Shown here in pieces: positions 1-7,775 of a stretch of DNA of 64,000 nucleotides. Positions within the stretch are counted from its first letter, which is position 1. The number at the start of each line of letters is the position of its first letter. A program made the position numbers and the translations under genes. The notes under the pieces were generated by a model. The model did no database searches and had not been told where the DNA came from. It was given only the letters and a program-made list of their open reading frames with translations. Origin of the DNA: Gemmata palustris (GTDB lineage Bacteria > Planctomycetota > Planctomycetia > Gemmatales > Gemmataceae); the NCBI RefSeq assembly GCF_017939745.1, contig NZ_JAGKQQ010000001.1, positions 2,852,001 through 2,916,000 on the forward strand. Direction: 5' to 3'.

Positions 1-230
1 AACGCATCCCACAGGTTCGCCAGGAACGCGCCGAGCCAGATCCCGGGCCACACCCGGAGCCCGAAAATGAGCACGGCCGCGAACGCGATCCCCGACGGCG
101 GCCAAATCGCCGTCACTTTATGGTCCGGCGGGAGCCCCAGCGCCAACCCGAGCCGGGCGGTCGCAATGTACGCGACCGCCAGTCCGAACACGACGGTCCA
201 CGGGCGCCAGCGCGAAAGTCGTGATTCCAT
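1..230 (-). CDS. MASE1-domain membrane sensor protein, N-terminal fragment
   Basis: The minus strand from an ATG at 230 reads about 76 residues and runs off the left edge. It begins MESRLSRWRPW and continues with hydrophobic segments containing LGLALGLPP, TAIWPPSGIAFA and WPGIWLGAFLANLW. The WPPSG-type motif and the following WPG.WLGA stretch are typical of the first helices of MASE1, an integral membrane sensor domain that usually precedes a histidine kinase or a GGDEF output domain. The output domain lies outside the window, so the signalling type cannot be told. The fragment is too short for the usual length tools and was read directly. It is not the same gene as the histidine kinase at the right edge, which is cut at its N-terminal side. 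Confidence 0.72.
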   Translation of the reverse strand, partial: MESRLSRWRPWTVVFGLAVAYIATARLGLALGLPPDHKVTAIWPPSGIAFAAVLIFGLRVWPGIWLGAFLANLWDA

Positions 231-305
231 CGTGAGTTCCGGTCGCCGTGCGAGTCAGGATGGCGCGCGCCAGTAGAACTGACGCCGGGGCGCGGTCACG
301 ATTTA

Positions 306-314
306 TGGTAGAAT
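306..314 (+). promoter_or_regulatory. candidate extended -10 promoter of the DUF4058 gene
   Basis: TGG followed by TAGAAT forms an extended -10 element (TGn plus hexamer) in a short AT-rich patch of otherwise GC-rich DNA. It sits 31 bases before the ATG at 346, giving a leader of about 25 bases. No good -35 box is visible at the right distance, which extended -10 promoters can tolerate. A purine-rich GAGGGAG ribosome site follows. Confidence 0.35.
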
Positions 315-345
315 CAAAACTGGCTCGACGCATTGAGGGAGACGC

Positions 346-1038
346 ATGCCACTCCACGATTGGACGGACCGGCCCGGCTGGGAGGGGATGCACATCTACT
401 GGATGACAGAAATCGCGCGTGCCCTTCGCGCCGGTCTGCCGCCGGGGTACCGCGCCGTGATCGGCTCCAGCCCGCTCGTCGCAATCGGGATCGGCCCCGT
501 CAAACCAGACGTCGCCGTCACCAACGGTTCGGGGCACTCGCCCGCACATTCCAATACAGCACCCGCGCGCGGCGAACCGGACTTAGAAGTCGCGGTCGCC
601 ACACTAGAAGAAGACACGACGGTGCAAATCGAGCGCGAGGGGCGCTTGGTGGCCGCCATCGAGTTGATTTCACCGCGAAACAAGGACCGACCCGCCGCAC
701 GCGACCAGTACGCGGCCCGGTACCTCAACTACCTGCGAGGTGGGGTCCATCTCTTGCTAGTCGACGTTCACCGGCGCCCGCTCGGGTTCTCGTTCGCGCA
801 ACTCATCGCGGCGAGTTTGGGGCAGGATCTTGCGGCCCCGTCCGCTCCCGCAGCCGTGAGTTACCGGGTCGGGGCGCCCGCGGCACAAGGGGGCCGGATG
901 CTCGGCCTGTGGCAACACCCGCTCGTAGTCGGCGAACCACTACCTCCGATCCCACTCGCGCTGAACCTCGACGAGCAACTCACGGTCGATCTGGAATCCA
1001 CCTACTCTCGCGCTGCAGCGGACAGTTACGTCGAATAG
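346..1038 (+). CDS. DUF4058 family protein
   Basis: 230 residues. The opening MPLHDWTDRPGWEGMH is the typical start of DUF4058, a family of unknown function abundant in planctomycetes and cyanobacteria, often as many paralogues per genome. The middle (about residues 50-130) has IGPVKPDVAV, then LEVAVATLEEDTTVQIEREG, then VAAIELISPRNKDRP, which resembles the core of Uma2/PD-(D/E)xK-like folds. That resemblance is my inference, not a known activity. There is no signal peptide or membrane segment, so a cytoplasmic location is likely. The ATG at 346 has GAGGGA five bases upstream. Its stop lies two bases from the stop of the convergent DUF2891 gene, so the two transcripts must overlap at their 3' ends. 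The biological role is unknown. Confidence 0.85.
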   Translation: MPLHDWTDRPGWEGMHIYWMTEIARALRAGLPPGYRAVIGSSPLVAIGIGPVKPDVAVTNGSGHSPAHSNTAPARGEPDLEVAVATLEEDTTVQIEREGRLVAAIELISPRNKDRPAARDQYAARYLNYLRGGVHLLLVDVHRRPLGFSFAQLIAASLGQDLAAPSAPAAVSYRVGAPAAQGGRMLGLWQHPLVVGEPLPPIPLALNLDEQLTVDLESTYSRAAADSYVE

Positions 1039-1040
1039 CC

Positions 1041-2150
1041 TCACTCCGGCGCGGGCACCGAGAGCATCCACACCGCGAACGACGCGAGCCAGTGTTCGCC
1101 CGCATAGTCACCGCTGGAGACGTGCTTCAGTCCGGCTTCGGCGTGCTTCGCGGCGGAAACGGCTAGCGCTTTGCGCGCGGGGTCGTCCTTCGGAAGTGCC
1201 GTGATGATGCCGCGCAAGCACCACGCGCGACTGAGGTTCAGGCCGTCGAGGTGAACGAGTTGCGGGTCGGTGCGGTCGGTGACGGTCGCGGGCACGAACA
1301 GGTTCGCGGGTTCGCCCTTTGTGGCGCCGGGTAGGTACTTGTGGAACCACGCGCGGAACTCGGCCGGCTGCAGCACGCGGCGCATGAGGTCGGCTTCGCA
1401 CAGGCTCGGCGAGAGGAAGTCGGCGCCGTCAGGTTCCCAGCGCGCGGGCGCGTCCGCGTCCTTCGCGTAGTACGCCTTCGCCCGCCCTTCGATCAACTCT
1501 TGGAGCTTCTTGTTGCCGGTCGCCTTCGCGTAGTCGTGCGCGAACGTGAGGCCGAACGCGGTGTTCGAGTGAACCCCGGCGCGGATCGGGTACGTCTGCT
1601 TCGGGAAGTATTCGACGTACCGGTTCGCGATCAGGTCCGCGAGCGGGTGCAGGTTCGCGGACCACGTCTTCGCGTCCGGGTCGTCCCAGGTGTGTAATTC
1701 TTCCGCGAGTTTGAGCAACCACGCCCAGCCGTAGGGCCGCTCGAACGACTTCGCCTCCGGCCGGTTGAAGTATTCGACTTCCACTTTGATGTTCGCCGCA
1801 GTGAGGTGTTCCGCGAGCACGGCCCGGATGTCTTTTGCTTGCGGGAGGTTCGGGTGCGCACGCAGCACGCGGACCAGCATCCAGTGCCCGTGGACGGCGG
1901 AGTGCCAGTCGTAGCAGCCGTAGAACGCGGGGTGCAGTGCTTTGGGCGTCTTGGCGTCCTTGTCGTCGAGGAGCACGTGCCCCGGCTTGTTCGGGAACTC
2001 CTTCTGCGCGCCCTTCAGCGCGAGTTTGGCGAACGCGGACGCCCACTCTTGCGTGAGCGTCTCGCTTTTCGGTGTCGCGGGCGGTTCGGCTGCTGGCATG
2101 GCGCTGAGTACCAGAAGGGGACAAAGGAGCAGCAGAAGGGTACGCGACAT
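1041..2150 (-). CDS. secreted DUF2891 family protein
   Basis: 369 residues with an N-terminal signal peptide (MSRTLLLLLCPLLVLSAMPA, cleavage near residue 20). The segment LHPAFYGCYDWHSAVHGHWM is the hallmark of DUF2891, a family with an alpha/alpha-toroid-like appearance whose enzymatic function is not established. Conserved Trp, His and Tyr residues are spread through the chain (YFPKQTYPIRAG, HSNTAFGLTFAHDYA). The export signal points to a periplasmic or surface role. The ATG at 2150 is preferred over a GTG-type extension because it begins the signal peptide. It lies 49 bases downstream of the serine hydrolase gene on the same strand, so the two are probably co-transcribed. Confidence 0.85.
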   Translation of the reverse strand: MSRTLLLLLCPLLVLSAMPAAEPPATPKSETLTQEWASAFAKLALKGAQKEFPNKPGHVLLDDKDAKTPKALHPAFYGCYDWHSAVHGHWMLVRVLRAHPNLPQAKDIRAVLAEHLTAANIKVEVEYFNRPEAKSFERPYGWAWLLKLAEELHTWDDPDAKTWSANLHPLADLIANRYVEYFPKQTYPIRAGVHSNTAFGLTFAHDYAKATGNKKLQELIEGRAKAYYAKDADAPARWEPDGADFLSPSLCEADLMRRVLQPAEFRAWFHKYLPGATKGEPANLFVPATVTDRTDPQLVHLDGLNLSRAWCLRGIITALPKDDPARKALAVSAAKHAEAGLKHVSSGDYAGEHWLASFAVWMLSVPAPE

Positions 2151-2199
2151 AGGTGCTTTCGTTTGTGTGCGGCGGCCCGAGCCACCAGCGGTCGTTGGG

Positions 2200-3381
2200 T
2201 CACTTACCAAAAATGTCCGCGGCGGCCTTCTCGAACGCCGGGCGCGCCTTTCCGCCGTCGCCGGGGAAGCCCGCGTGTTGAACCATGTACACGGTCACGA
2301 GCTTGCTGTCCGGGTTGATCCACACGTTCGTGGCGAACGCCCCGCCGTGCCCGCACGGACCCGCGACCGCCGGGCCGTCCGCCTTCGCCTTGCGCGTCGT
2401 GCTCAGCCCCAAACCGTAACCGCTCTCGCCCTTCGCCTTGTCGAGCAGGGTGTTGGTTTGGGTGCCGGTCATCGCGCGAATCGAGGCTTCCGAGAGCAGG
2501 CGCTTCTCGCCGTACATCCCGCCGCGCAGGATCATCTGCCCGAACGCGGCCACGTCCTTCGCCGTGGAGAACAGCCCGCCGCCCGGACACGGGTGCCGCG
2601 TCGGGTCGCCGAGCGGGTACGCCAGCGGCGAAATGGGCATCGCTTCCAAGCCTTTGCCGTCCTTACCCGGGCGATAAGTCTTCGCGAGCCGCTTCTGTTG
2701 CTCGCTCGTGGGGCGCCAGGTCGTTTCGGTCATTCCGAGTGGGGCGAACAGTCGCTTCGCCATGAAATCTTCGTAGGAAAGCCCGCTCGCGACCTCAATG
2801 ATGCGCCCGGCGGTGTTGATGCCCGCGTTCGAGTACACGTACTTCGTGCCGGGCTCGTATTGCAGCGGCGTGATGGCGTAACTGCCGACCGCGTCCTTGA
2901 GGAGCAACTTGTCGATGGTCGGGCTCTCGAGCGCCGAGACGAACGGCATCCCGCTCGTGTGCCGCAGACAGTCCCGCACCGTGGGCACGCGGGTCGGCTT
3001 CTTCAGCAGAACGGCGTCCTTGTCCTGGAACGCGATCATCCACTGCGGTTTGAACTCCGGCAAATACTTCTCAACGGGATCGTCGAGCGCGACCTTCCCC
3101 TCGTCGACGAGCATCATGAGGGCCGCGGCCGTCATGGGTTTGGTCATCGACGCGATCCAGAACAGATTGTCCGGCTTCATCGCGGTTTTGGTTTCGCGAT
3201 CGGCAAAGCCCACGGTTTCAACGGTCAGCACCTTGTCCGGCGACGCGACCAGCACGACCGCGCCCGCGAGTTGGTTCTTCTCGACGAACGGTTGCAGACT
3301 ATCCGCGACCCGCGGATCGGCGGCACGAGCGGGTGAGGCTAGCGCGATCAGCGCGAACACGAACGCAAGAGAGGGGCGCAT
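2200..3381 (-). CDS. secreted serine hydrolase, beta-lactamase/class C family
   Basis: 393 residues. A signal peptide (MRPSLAFVFALIALASPARA) precedes a beta-lactamase/transpeptidase fold. SMTK at about 78-81 supplies the nucleophile Ser and the Lys, YSN at about 183-185 is the second motif, and GHGG near residue 345 takes the place of the KTG box. These match the esterase/class C-like hydrolases of family S12, not a true beta-lactamase. Substrates could be peptidoglycan peptides, esters or D-amino-acid peptides, and the sequence does not decide between them. The ATG at 3381 starts the signal peptide; a longer upstream reading has no export signal. Downstream DUF2891 probably shares the transcript. 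The upstream 626 bases hold several repeats. Confidence 0.88.
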   Translation of the reverse strand: MRPSLAFVFALIALASPARAADPRVADSLQPFVEKNQLAGAVVLVASPDKVLTVETVGFADRETKTAMKPDNLFWIASMTKPMTAAALMMLVDEGKVALDDPVEKYLPEFKPQWMIAFQDKDAVLLKKPTRVPTVRDCLRHTSGMPFVSALESPTIDKLLLKDAVGSYAITPLQYEPGTKYVYSNAGINTAGRIIEVASGLSYEDFMAKRLFAPLGMTETTWRPTSEQQKRLAKTYRPGKDGKGLEAMPISPLAYPLGDPTRHPCPGGGLFSTAKDVAAFGQMILRGGMYGEKRLLSEASIRAMTGTQTNTLLDKAKGESGYGLGLSTTRKAKADGPAVAGPCGHGGAFATNVWINPDSKLVTVYMVQHAGFPGDGGKARPAFEKAAADIFGK

Positions 3382-3496
3382 CGGCAGATCCTGTGGCAGT
3401 GGAGTGAGGCAGGCGGGCACCAGCAGATTATGGGGATGCCCGCCCGCGTTTGCAGCAGTTTTTCGCCGCGAACGCCCGATCGCGAGTATTGTTTTC

Positions 3497-3542
3497 GCCC
3501 CGGAGGGGCCGCCGTTCGTAGCACAGGGCGGGAGCCCTGTGC
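3497..3542. repeat. short GC-rich hairpin pair
   Basis: GCCCCGGAGGGGC is followed within 12 bases by GCACAGGG, six loop bases, and CCCTGTGC, a perfect 8-bp stem. The combination of a CCGGAGGGG hairpin and a CAGGG/CCCTG hairpin resembles dispersed planctomycete repeats I remember, but only one copy is present here. Its function is unknown. Confidence 0.4.
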
Positions 3543-3576
3543 GGCATGCGCCGACCACCAGCCGATCAATCGCGCG

Positions 3577-3593
3577 GCTAACATTCGCTCACA
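3577..3593 (-). repeat. weak phased heptamer pair (TGTGAGC-N3-TGTTAGC)
   Basis: On the minus strand TGTGAGC and TGTTAGC start exactly 10 bases apart, about 200 bases upstream of the serine hydrolase start. This matches the phased heptamers at 24 and 53 kb. The TGTGAGC half also belongs to a 20-base segment (3587-3606) identical to part of the palindromic repeat at 27222-27241, so the pairing may be accidental. Confidence 0.3.
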
Positions 3594-3670
3594 CCGGCCG
3601 TTCGCCGAATGCTGCCAAGCGCTGACCAAACAGAACACTTAGTCTTGTTTCGAGATCCGTGTAGCGACCG

Positions 3671-3765
3671 AACGAGCCGCGACCGCAAGGGAGCGGGGCT
3701 TCCCGTGTGTTAGACCGTGACCACAAATGGGAGCGCCTCCCACTCCCTTGCGGTCGCGGCTCGTT
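3671..3765. repeat. REP-like palindromic element, copy 1
   Basis: The left arm 3671-3695 and right arm 3741-3765 are inverted copies with one mismatch in 25 bases. Key bases are AACGAGCCGCGACCGCAAGG on the left. The loop is 45 bases. A second copy with a shorter loop lies at 7697-7757, so this is a dispersed family rather than a single terminator. Confidence 0.75.
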
Positions 3766-4007
3766 ACAAGGACACCGGATCAATACGGAACAAACGCTAG
3801 AGACGTTTTGGAGTTGTGTCGGTGAGCCGACTTGGAAAACGAACTCTCCACGTGACACCGCGAATGGTTTCTGCACGTCGACGCGCCGAACGGCGACAGT
3901 TCGAGCGCGGACGTGACTGTCCGCGCGATGGGTAGAACATTACTAGCAATCAAACGTGAACACAGTATCAGAATAAATGAGATTTTAGCCGCAGTCGTAT
4001 CGCCCTT

Positions 4008-4877
4008 TTACTTCTTCGCGGCCGTTCCCAGAATCTTGTCGAGCTCCAGTTTGATCTCCTTCGACCCGGCGGCCTTCATGATGGCCGCGTTCGCTTTGTC
4101 CAGCAGTTGCTTTTCCAGATCTGGCTTGATGGTCTTCACCGTGTCGAGAACGAAATTCCCCGCAGATTTCGCGTCCTCGCCGTCCAAGCCCGCGACGTGG
4201 TCGATCGCGATCTTGTCGTGAAACAGTTTCGCGTCCGTCACTTTGATGAGGAGCGTGACTTTCGGGAAAAACGAGCCCGGGTCTTTCTCGGTCTTGCTCA
4301 CGACCTCGACTTTGAGCTTCAGCCCGGCCTTGCAGTGGCCGCGTGTCTCGCCCGAATAGAGTTGAAGGCCGCGCTTCCAGAGTTGGTGTTCGACGCGGAA
4401 GTCGATTTCCATTTCGGTGTCGAGCACGAGGGTCGCCGTGTTCACGTCGTGCCGCACGAGTTCGGCGATGGCCACGTTCAGCGTATCGTCCGGCTTCCGC
4501 GCCAGAACGGTGGTTCGGCGCCACAAGCCGTCGTTGACCATTTGGCGCGGCGCATCCGGCCCGAACCTCTTCGCGTTACGCAGCATCACCGCACCGACAA
4601 CGTACTCCTTCTGGCTCCCCCAACCGTCGTTCGCTTTCACGAGCGGATTGGGGAGGTTCGCGAGCGCCAGTGTGCGGAGCGTTTTCGATAGCGCCGCGAT
4701 CTCCTGGGGCGTCGGCTGCGGTACGCTCTTCGGCGTTTTGAGTGGAATCGGGGCCGGCGCTTGCGTCGGTTTGGCTGCGGGCAGCGGAAGCGGGATCGGT
4801 TCCGGTTCGGGCGGCTGTGCGGATACGCCCGCGGTCAGCACGAAGCCCAGCGCCAGAGGTGCGGCGAAACGCATCAT
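4008..4877 (-). CDS. secreted protein of unknown function
   Basis: 289 residues. A signal peptide (MMRFAAPLALGFVLTAGVSA) is followed by a proline-rich linker to about residue 55 (PEPEPIPLPLPAA, APAPIPLKTP) and then a mixed alpha/beta domain with no motif I recognise. The C-terminal part is rich in Lys and hydrophobic repeats (VKTIKPDLEKQLLDKANAAIMKAAG), suggesting an amphipathic helix that could bind a surface or partner. Two adjacent ATG codons are possible starts; GGAG six bases before the first favours 4877. It follows the DUF1559-like lipoprotein by 39 bases and is probably the last gene of a three-gene unit that begins with the nucleoside hydrolase-like gene. I cannot assign a function. 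Confidence 0.7.
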   Translation of the reverse strand: MMRFAAPLALGFVLTAGVSAQPPEPEPIPLPLPAAKPTQAPAPIPLKTPKSVPQPTPQEIAALSKTLRTLALANLPNPLVKANDGWGSQKEYVVGAVMLRNAKRFGPDAPRQMVNDGLWRRTTVLARKPDDTLNVAIAELVRHDVNTATLVLDTEMEIDFRVEHQLWKRGLQLYSGETRGHCKAGLKLKVEVVSKTEKDPGSFFPKVTLLIKVTDAKLFHDKIAIDHVAGLDGEDAKSAGNFVLDTVKTIKPDLEKQLLDKANAAIMKAAGSKEIKLELDKILGTAAKK

Positions 4878-4916
4878 GAAAAGCTCCGTGCAGCCACTTC
4901 ATCCTTGGGAACGCGG

Positions 4917-5747
4917 TCAGTCCTTGTAGCCGGCCGCTTTCCGCAGTGCCTGATTGTCCACTTTCGGGGGCAACTCGGCAATCGCCTCGCCGCCGTTACG
5001 GGTAATCATCGCGCGAATCAATTTCTCGTCGGTGCCGTTCTTAATGAATCGCACCGTTCCGTCCGCAAATGCGGCGTAAAAGCCATCGGGGAACGCTCCA
5101 CCGAGTTTCGGGAGCGGCTTCGCGGAGTCGTAGTCCAGTTCTTCCGGCTTCGGCCACGGCACCGATTCATTAGCTTCGACGATGAGAATGGTTTTGTCGA
5201 GACCGTCGGTGAAGTCGTTTTGGGTCAGTTGCTTCTTCGACTCGAACGCGGCCCCATTACCAACAAAGACGCGGTAGAACGTGTGCCAGTTCTCCGGCAC
5301 CTCTCGCCCGGCGTCGAACTGTCGCAACTTGAGTCCGTTCAATGCCGGCCGGTTCCATTCCTCTCCCGGTTTGGCGCCGGGCGCAAGCGGGAAACTGCCC
5401 TTTTGCAGCCCGCTCCGTAAGTCGGCCTCCTCCCGGCTGCTCGGCTCGATGAATTCTGTCACGTGCGCCCGCCAACTGTAGCCGACCAGAGTCCGATCTT
5501 CTGAATTGGGGCCGAATGTTCGGTTCGAGGCACCCGACCCGTCCGCTGGTGGAAAAACATTGTAATTGGAGCAATAATTTCCCGCCGCCAGTGCCAGCCA
5601 TTGCAAATTCAGAACCACGTCCAAGCGATGCCGCGTCTCTTCCTTGGATAGCCCGGCGCCCGTAACCGCCGGATCGCCTTTGGCTCCGCACCCACCAATA
5701 AATAGCCCCGCCAAGGCCGCGACCGCACCCAGTGCCAACTTCTTCAT
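4917..5747 (-). CDS. lipoprotein with a DUF1559-like C-terminal region
   Basis: 276 residues from the ATG at 5747, which has AGGAG at good spacing; an in-frame GTG two codons upstream would sit on that ribosome site. The N-terminus MKKLALGAVAALAGLFIGGC is a lipoprotein signal with lipobox and Cys. There is no prepilin methylation motif, unlike the classical DUF1559 proteins at 29 and 44 kb. Yet the body keeps family traits: an early helix with LNLQWLALAAGNY, a DKTILIVEANE stretch, and a C-terminal FPDGFYAAFADGTVRFI that corresponds to the terminal FADGSV motif. It may be a DUF1559 relative that swapped the pilin-like anchor for a lipid anchor. It lies 13 bases after the nucleoside hydrolase-like gene. 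Confidence 0.78.
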   Translation of the reverse strand: MKKLALGAVAALAGLFIGGCGAKGDPAVTGAGLSKEETRHRLDVVLNLQWLALAAGNYCSNYNVFPPADGSGASNRTFGPNSEDRTLVGYSWRAHVTEFIEPSSREEADLRSGLQKGSFPLAPGAKPGEEWNRPALNGLKLRQFDAGREVPENWHTFYRVFVGNGAAFESKKQLTQNDFTDGLDKTILIVEANESVPWPKPEELDYDSAKPLPKLGGAFPDGFYAAFADGTVRFIKNGTDEKLIRAMITRNGGEAIAELPPKVDNQALRKAAGYKD

Positions 5748-5760
5748 GCCCACTCCTAAA

Positions 5761-6687
5761 TCAGTGCGCGGCCTTTAAGGTACGTTCGATGTACTCTCGG
5801 ACCTCGTCCACCGCAACACTAGTCGCCACACGAGCGTTCGGTGCGGATGCGGGGCTGGGTCGGGTGTCGATCACCGTCATCCCGCGTGTCAGTTCGCCGC
5901 GCGTCTCGACGTCCACGTAATGCGATTCGCTACTCACGCACCCCGCGACCGCCACGGCCACGGTGCCGAGCACGTCCTTGAGGTGGAAACCTTCAATGCC
6001 GTACAGGTTAGAACTTGCGCGGATGCCGAACGGTACGATCTGGCGCAAGAACTGACACGTTCGCGAATCGGGGTTCGGCAGGTTTAGCAAGTCGCGCGGC
6101 GAGAAGATCAACCGGCGCGTGGAATCGAGGGTAATGAGGAGCGGGTTCAACTCGGCCGCGAACACGCGCTTGGCCGCGTCCGGGTCGAGGTGCATGTGGA
6201 ACTCGGCCACCGGGCCGGCGTTCCCCGATTCGCGCCAACAGCCGCCGATGACAACGGTTTGATCGAGCAGCGCGGGCAGAACCGGGTCACGATCGAGTGC
6301 GGTCGCGAGTGTCGTGAGCGGCCCGAGGTTGATGACCGTGATTTGCCGCGGGTACTCGTGCGCGAGTTCGCACAGGATCTTGTCGGCCGGGTGCAGCGTG
6401 TGCCGCGTGGCCGAGGGGAAGGTGACGCCGCCCAGCCCACCGGGTCCGTGGAGCGCGGTACCGTCGGTTTCGTACCGCACCGGCAGCGCGGCCCCGAGTT
6501 TCGGCCATTTGGGTGGGTCGAGAACATCGATGAGCGTGTGAACGTTGGCGGTCGCCTGTTCCGCGGACACGTTCCCGGCCGTCGGCAGCAGGCCCACGAC
6601 TTCCAGGTTCGGGTCGTTGAGCGCGAGGGCCACCGCGAACGCGGTGTCGATCCCCGGATCGGCGATGAGGAGCACCTTTCGTGGCAT
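5761..6687 (-). CDS. nucleoside hydrolase family (IUNH-like) protein with altered metal site
   Basis: 308 residues. The fold signature of inosine/uridine-preferring nucleoside hydrolases is clear: ADPGIDTAFAVALAL at residues 9-23, PTAGNVSAEQATANV, INLGPLTTLA, FHMHLDPDAAKRVF and FHLKDVLGTVAV. The family N-terminal motif is normally DxDPGxDDA, where the Asp residues bind the catalytic calcium. Here the first position is Ile and the last Asp (position 15 of the Crithidia enzyme) is Thr, while D10 and D14 remain. Catalysis on ribosides may therefore be weak or changed. It is the first gene of a probable operon with a lipoprotein and a secreted protein. No signal peptide, so cytoplasmic. Confidence 0.8.
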   Translation of the reverse strand: MPRKVLLIADPGIDTAFAVALALNDPNLEVVGLLPTAGNVSAEQATANVHTLIDVLDPPKWPKLGAALPVRYETDGTALHGPGGLGGVTFPSATRHTLHPADKILCELAHEYPRQITVINLGPLTTLATALDRDPVLPALLDQTVVIGGCWRESGNAGPVAEFHMHLDPDAAKRVFAAELNPLLITLDSTRRLIFSPRDLLNLPNPDSRTCQFLRQIVPFGIRASSNLYGIEGFHLKDVLGTVAVAVAGCVSSESHYVDVETRGELTRGMTVIDTRPSPASAPNARVATSVAVDEVREYIERTLKAAH

Positions 6688-6879
6688 TGATTCATTCCCG
6701 ACGGAGAGGGCGAACCGCGGAGAGTGCGAGTTCGCCCATTTTAACGAGACGGCACAGCAAGTGAAACCAAGTATCGGATCACGACCCTCGATTTAGCGAC
6801 CGTAGGGGAGCAATTCCCGCGCCGGCACTTGCAGAGAGAAGGGAAGCGGTCATGCTAAAGCGGCAGACGAGGGTGCGCG

Positions 6880-7677
6880 ATGACCGAAACAGAGTGGCTG
6901 ACGTGCGAAGACCAACTTTTGCTGTTGAACGCTGTTTGCGATGGGGCAGAGAAGCGGAAACTGCGTCTGCTTGTACTCGCTTGCTGCCAACGCATCCAGT
7001 TTCTGCTGAGTGGCGAGGACACGAAAGGATGTCGCACGGCCCTCATCACGTGGGAAAATGAAGTCGAGGGGCCAGATGGTGAAAGCCGTTTTCGAGCCGC
7101 ATTGGTCAATGTGGTCAGTGATGCGATCGACACCGGTGGGTCGATCCGAAACCCGGGGGAAGCCGGACTTTACGCGCTACATTACTCAGCGTGCGCCTTC
7201 GAGACCGCTTGCCGGGGCGAATGGGCAAATTGCGCCGACCTCGCGTGCGATGCCGTCGCGTATGATGCACTTTGGCAGAGCGGCAATCCTGAACTGGAAC
7301 GGATCGCCGCCCCCTGGAAGCCGAGAGGGTGGCTGGGAGACATTGCCCAGCGCAGGGACGAGGCTGCGGTTCGGGCTTTGCCCGAGTTCGTATCCACGTT
7401 ACGAACCGAACGAACCAATCAGGTCAGTCTCATCCGCGACATCTTCGGGAACCCGTTCCGCCCCGAGATCTTTTCCCCTTCCTGGCGCACCTCCGACTCC
7501 ATCGCGCTCGCATCACAGATGTACGCATCGCGTGACTTCTCCGCGATGCCGATCCTGGCTGACGCACTTCAAGATGCGGGCTGCGACAGGGCCGATATCC
7601 TCGACCACTGCCGCGACACGTCGTTGATGCACGTCCGCGGCTGCTGGGTGGTCGATCTGGTCCTCGGCAAGAAATAG
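6880..7677 (+). CDS. Gemmata-type paralogous family protein, function unknown
   Basis: 265 residues. The start MTETEWLTCEDQLLLLNAV and the end (IFGNPFRPEIFSPSWRT, ILADALQDAGCDRADILDHC, HVRGCWVVDLVLGKK) match a family that I know as very large in Gemmata genomes and annotated there as hypothetical. The conserved parts are the N-terminal EWL and KLRLLVLACCQRI helix, the IFGNPFRP motif, and the Cys/His-rich tail. The Cys pairs suggest a possible metal site, but that is speculation. The central part varies between paralogues. The ATG at 6880 follows GAGGG by six bases. It stands alone on the plus strand, facing trpD across a palindromic repeat. Confidence 0.78.
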   Translation: MTETEWLTCEDQLLLLNAVCDGAEKRKLRLLVLACCQRIQFLLSGEDTKGCRTALITWENEVEGPDGESRFRAALVNVVSDAIDTGGSIRNPGEAGLYALHYSACAFETACRGEWANCADLACDAVAYDALWQSGNPELERIAAPWKPRGWLGDIAQRRDEAAVRALPEFVSTLRTERTNQVSLIRDIFGNPFRPEIFSPSWRTSDSIALASQMYASRDFSAMPILADALQDAGCDRADILDHCRDTSLMHVRGCWVVDLVLGKK

Positions 7678-7696
7678 CTATCTTTGGCTTCCCGAT

Positions 7697-7757
7697 AACG
7701 AGCCACGACCGCAAGGGAGCGGGAGGCGTCCCCACTCCCTTGCGGTCGCGGCTCGTT
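7697..7757. repeat. REP-like palindromic element, copy 2
   Basis: Arms 7697-7721 and 7733-7757 are inverted copies with two mismatches in 25 and an 11-base loop. The arms match the element at 3671-3765 almost base for base (AACGAGCC.CGACCGCAAGG). It lies between the convergent genes ending at 7677 and 7776, where it could also serve as a two-way terminator. Confidence 0.78.
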
Positions 7758-7775
7758 CGGCGATCCGAAACGAGA

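Larger units (their letters stand above)
3382..4007. other. intergenic repeat cluster without a convincing gene
   Basis: No reading frame here looks coding. The stretch holds three kinds of repeat: a short hairpin (3497-3542), a 20-base match to the 27 kb palindromic repeat (3587-3606) beside a phased heptamer (3577), and a long palindromic element (3671-3765). It also contains the promoter region of the serine hydrolase. The last 100 bases before 4008 are noticeably AT-rich. Confidence 0.6.
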
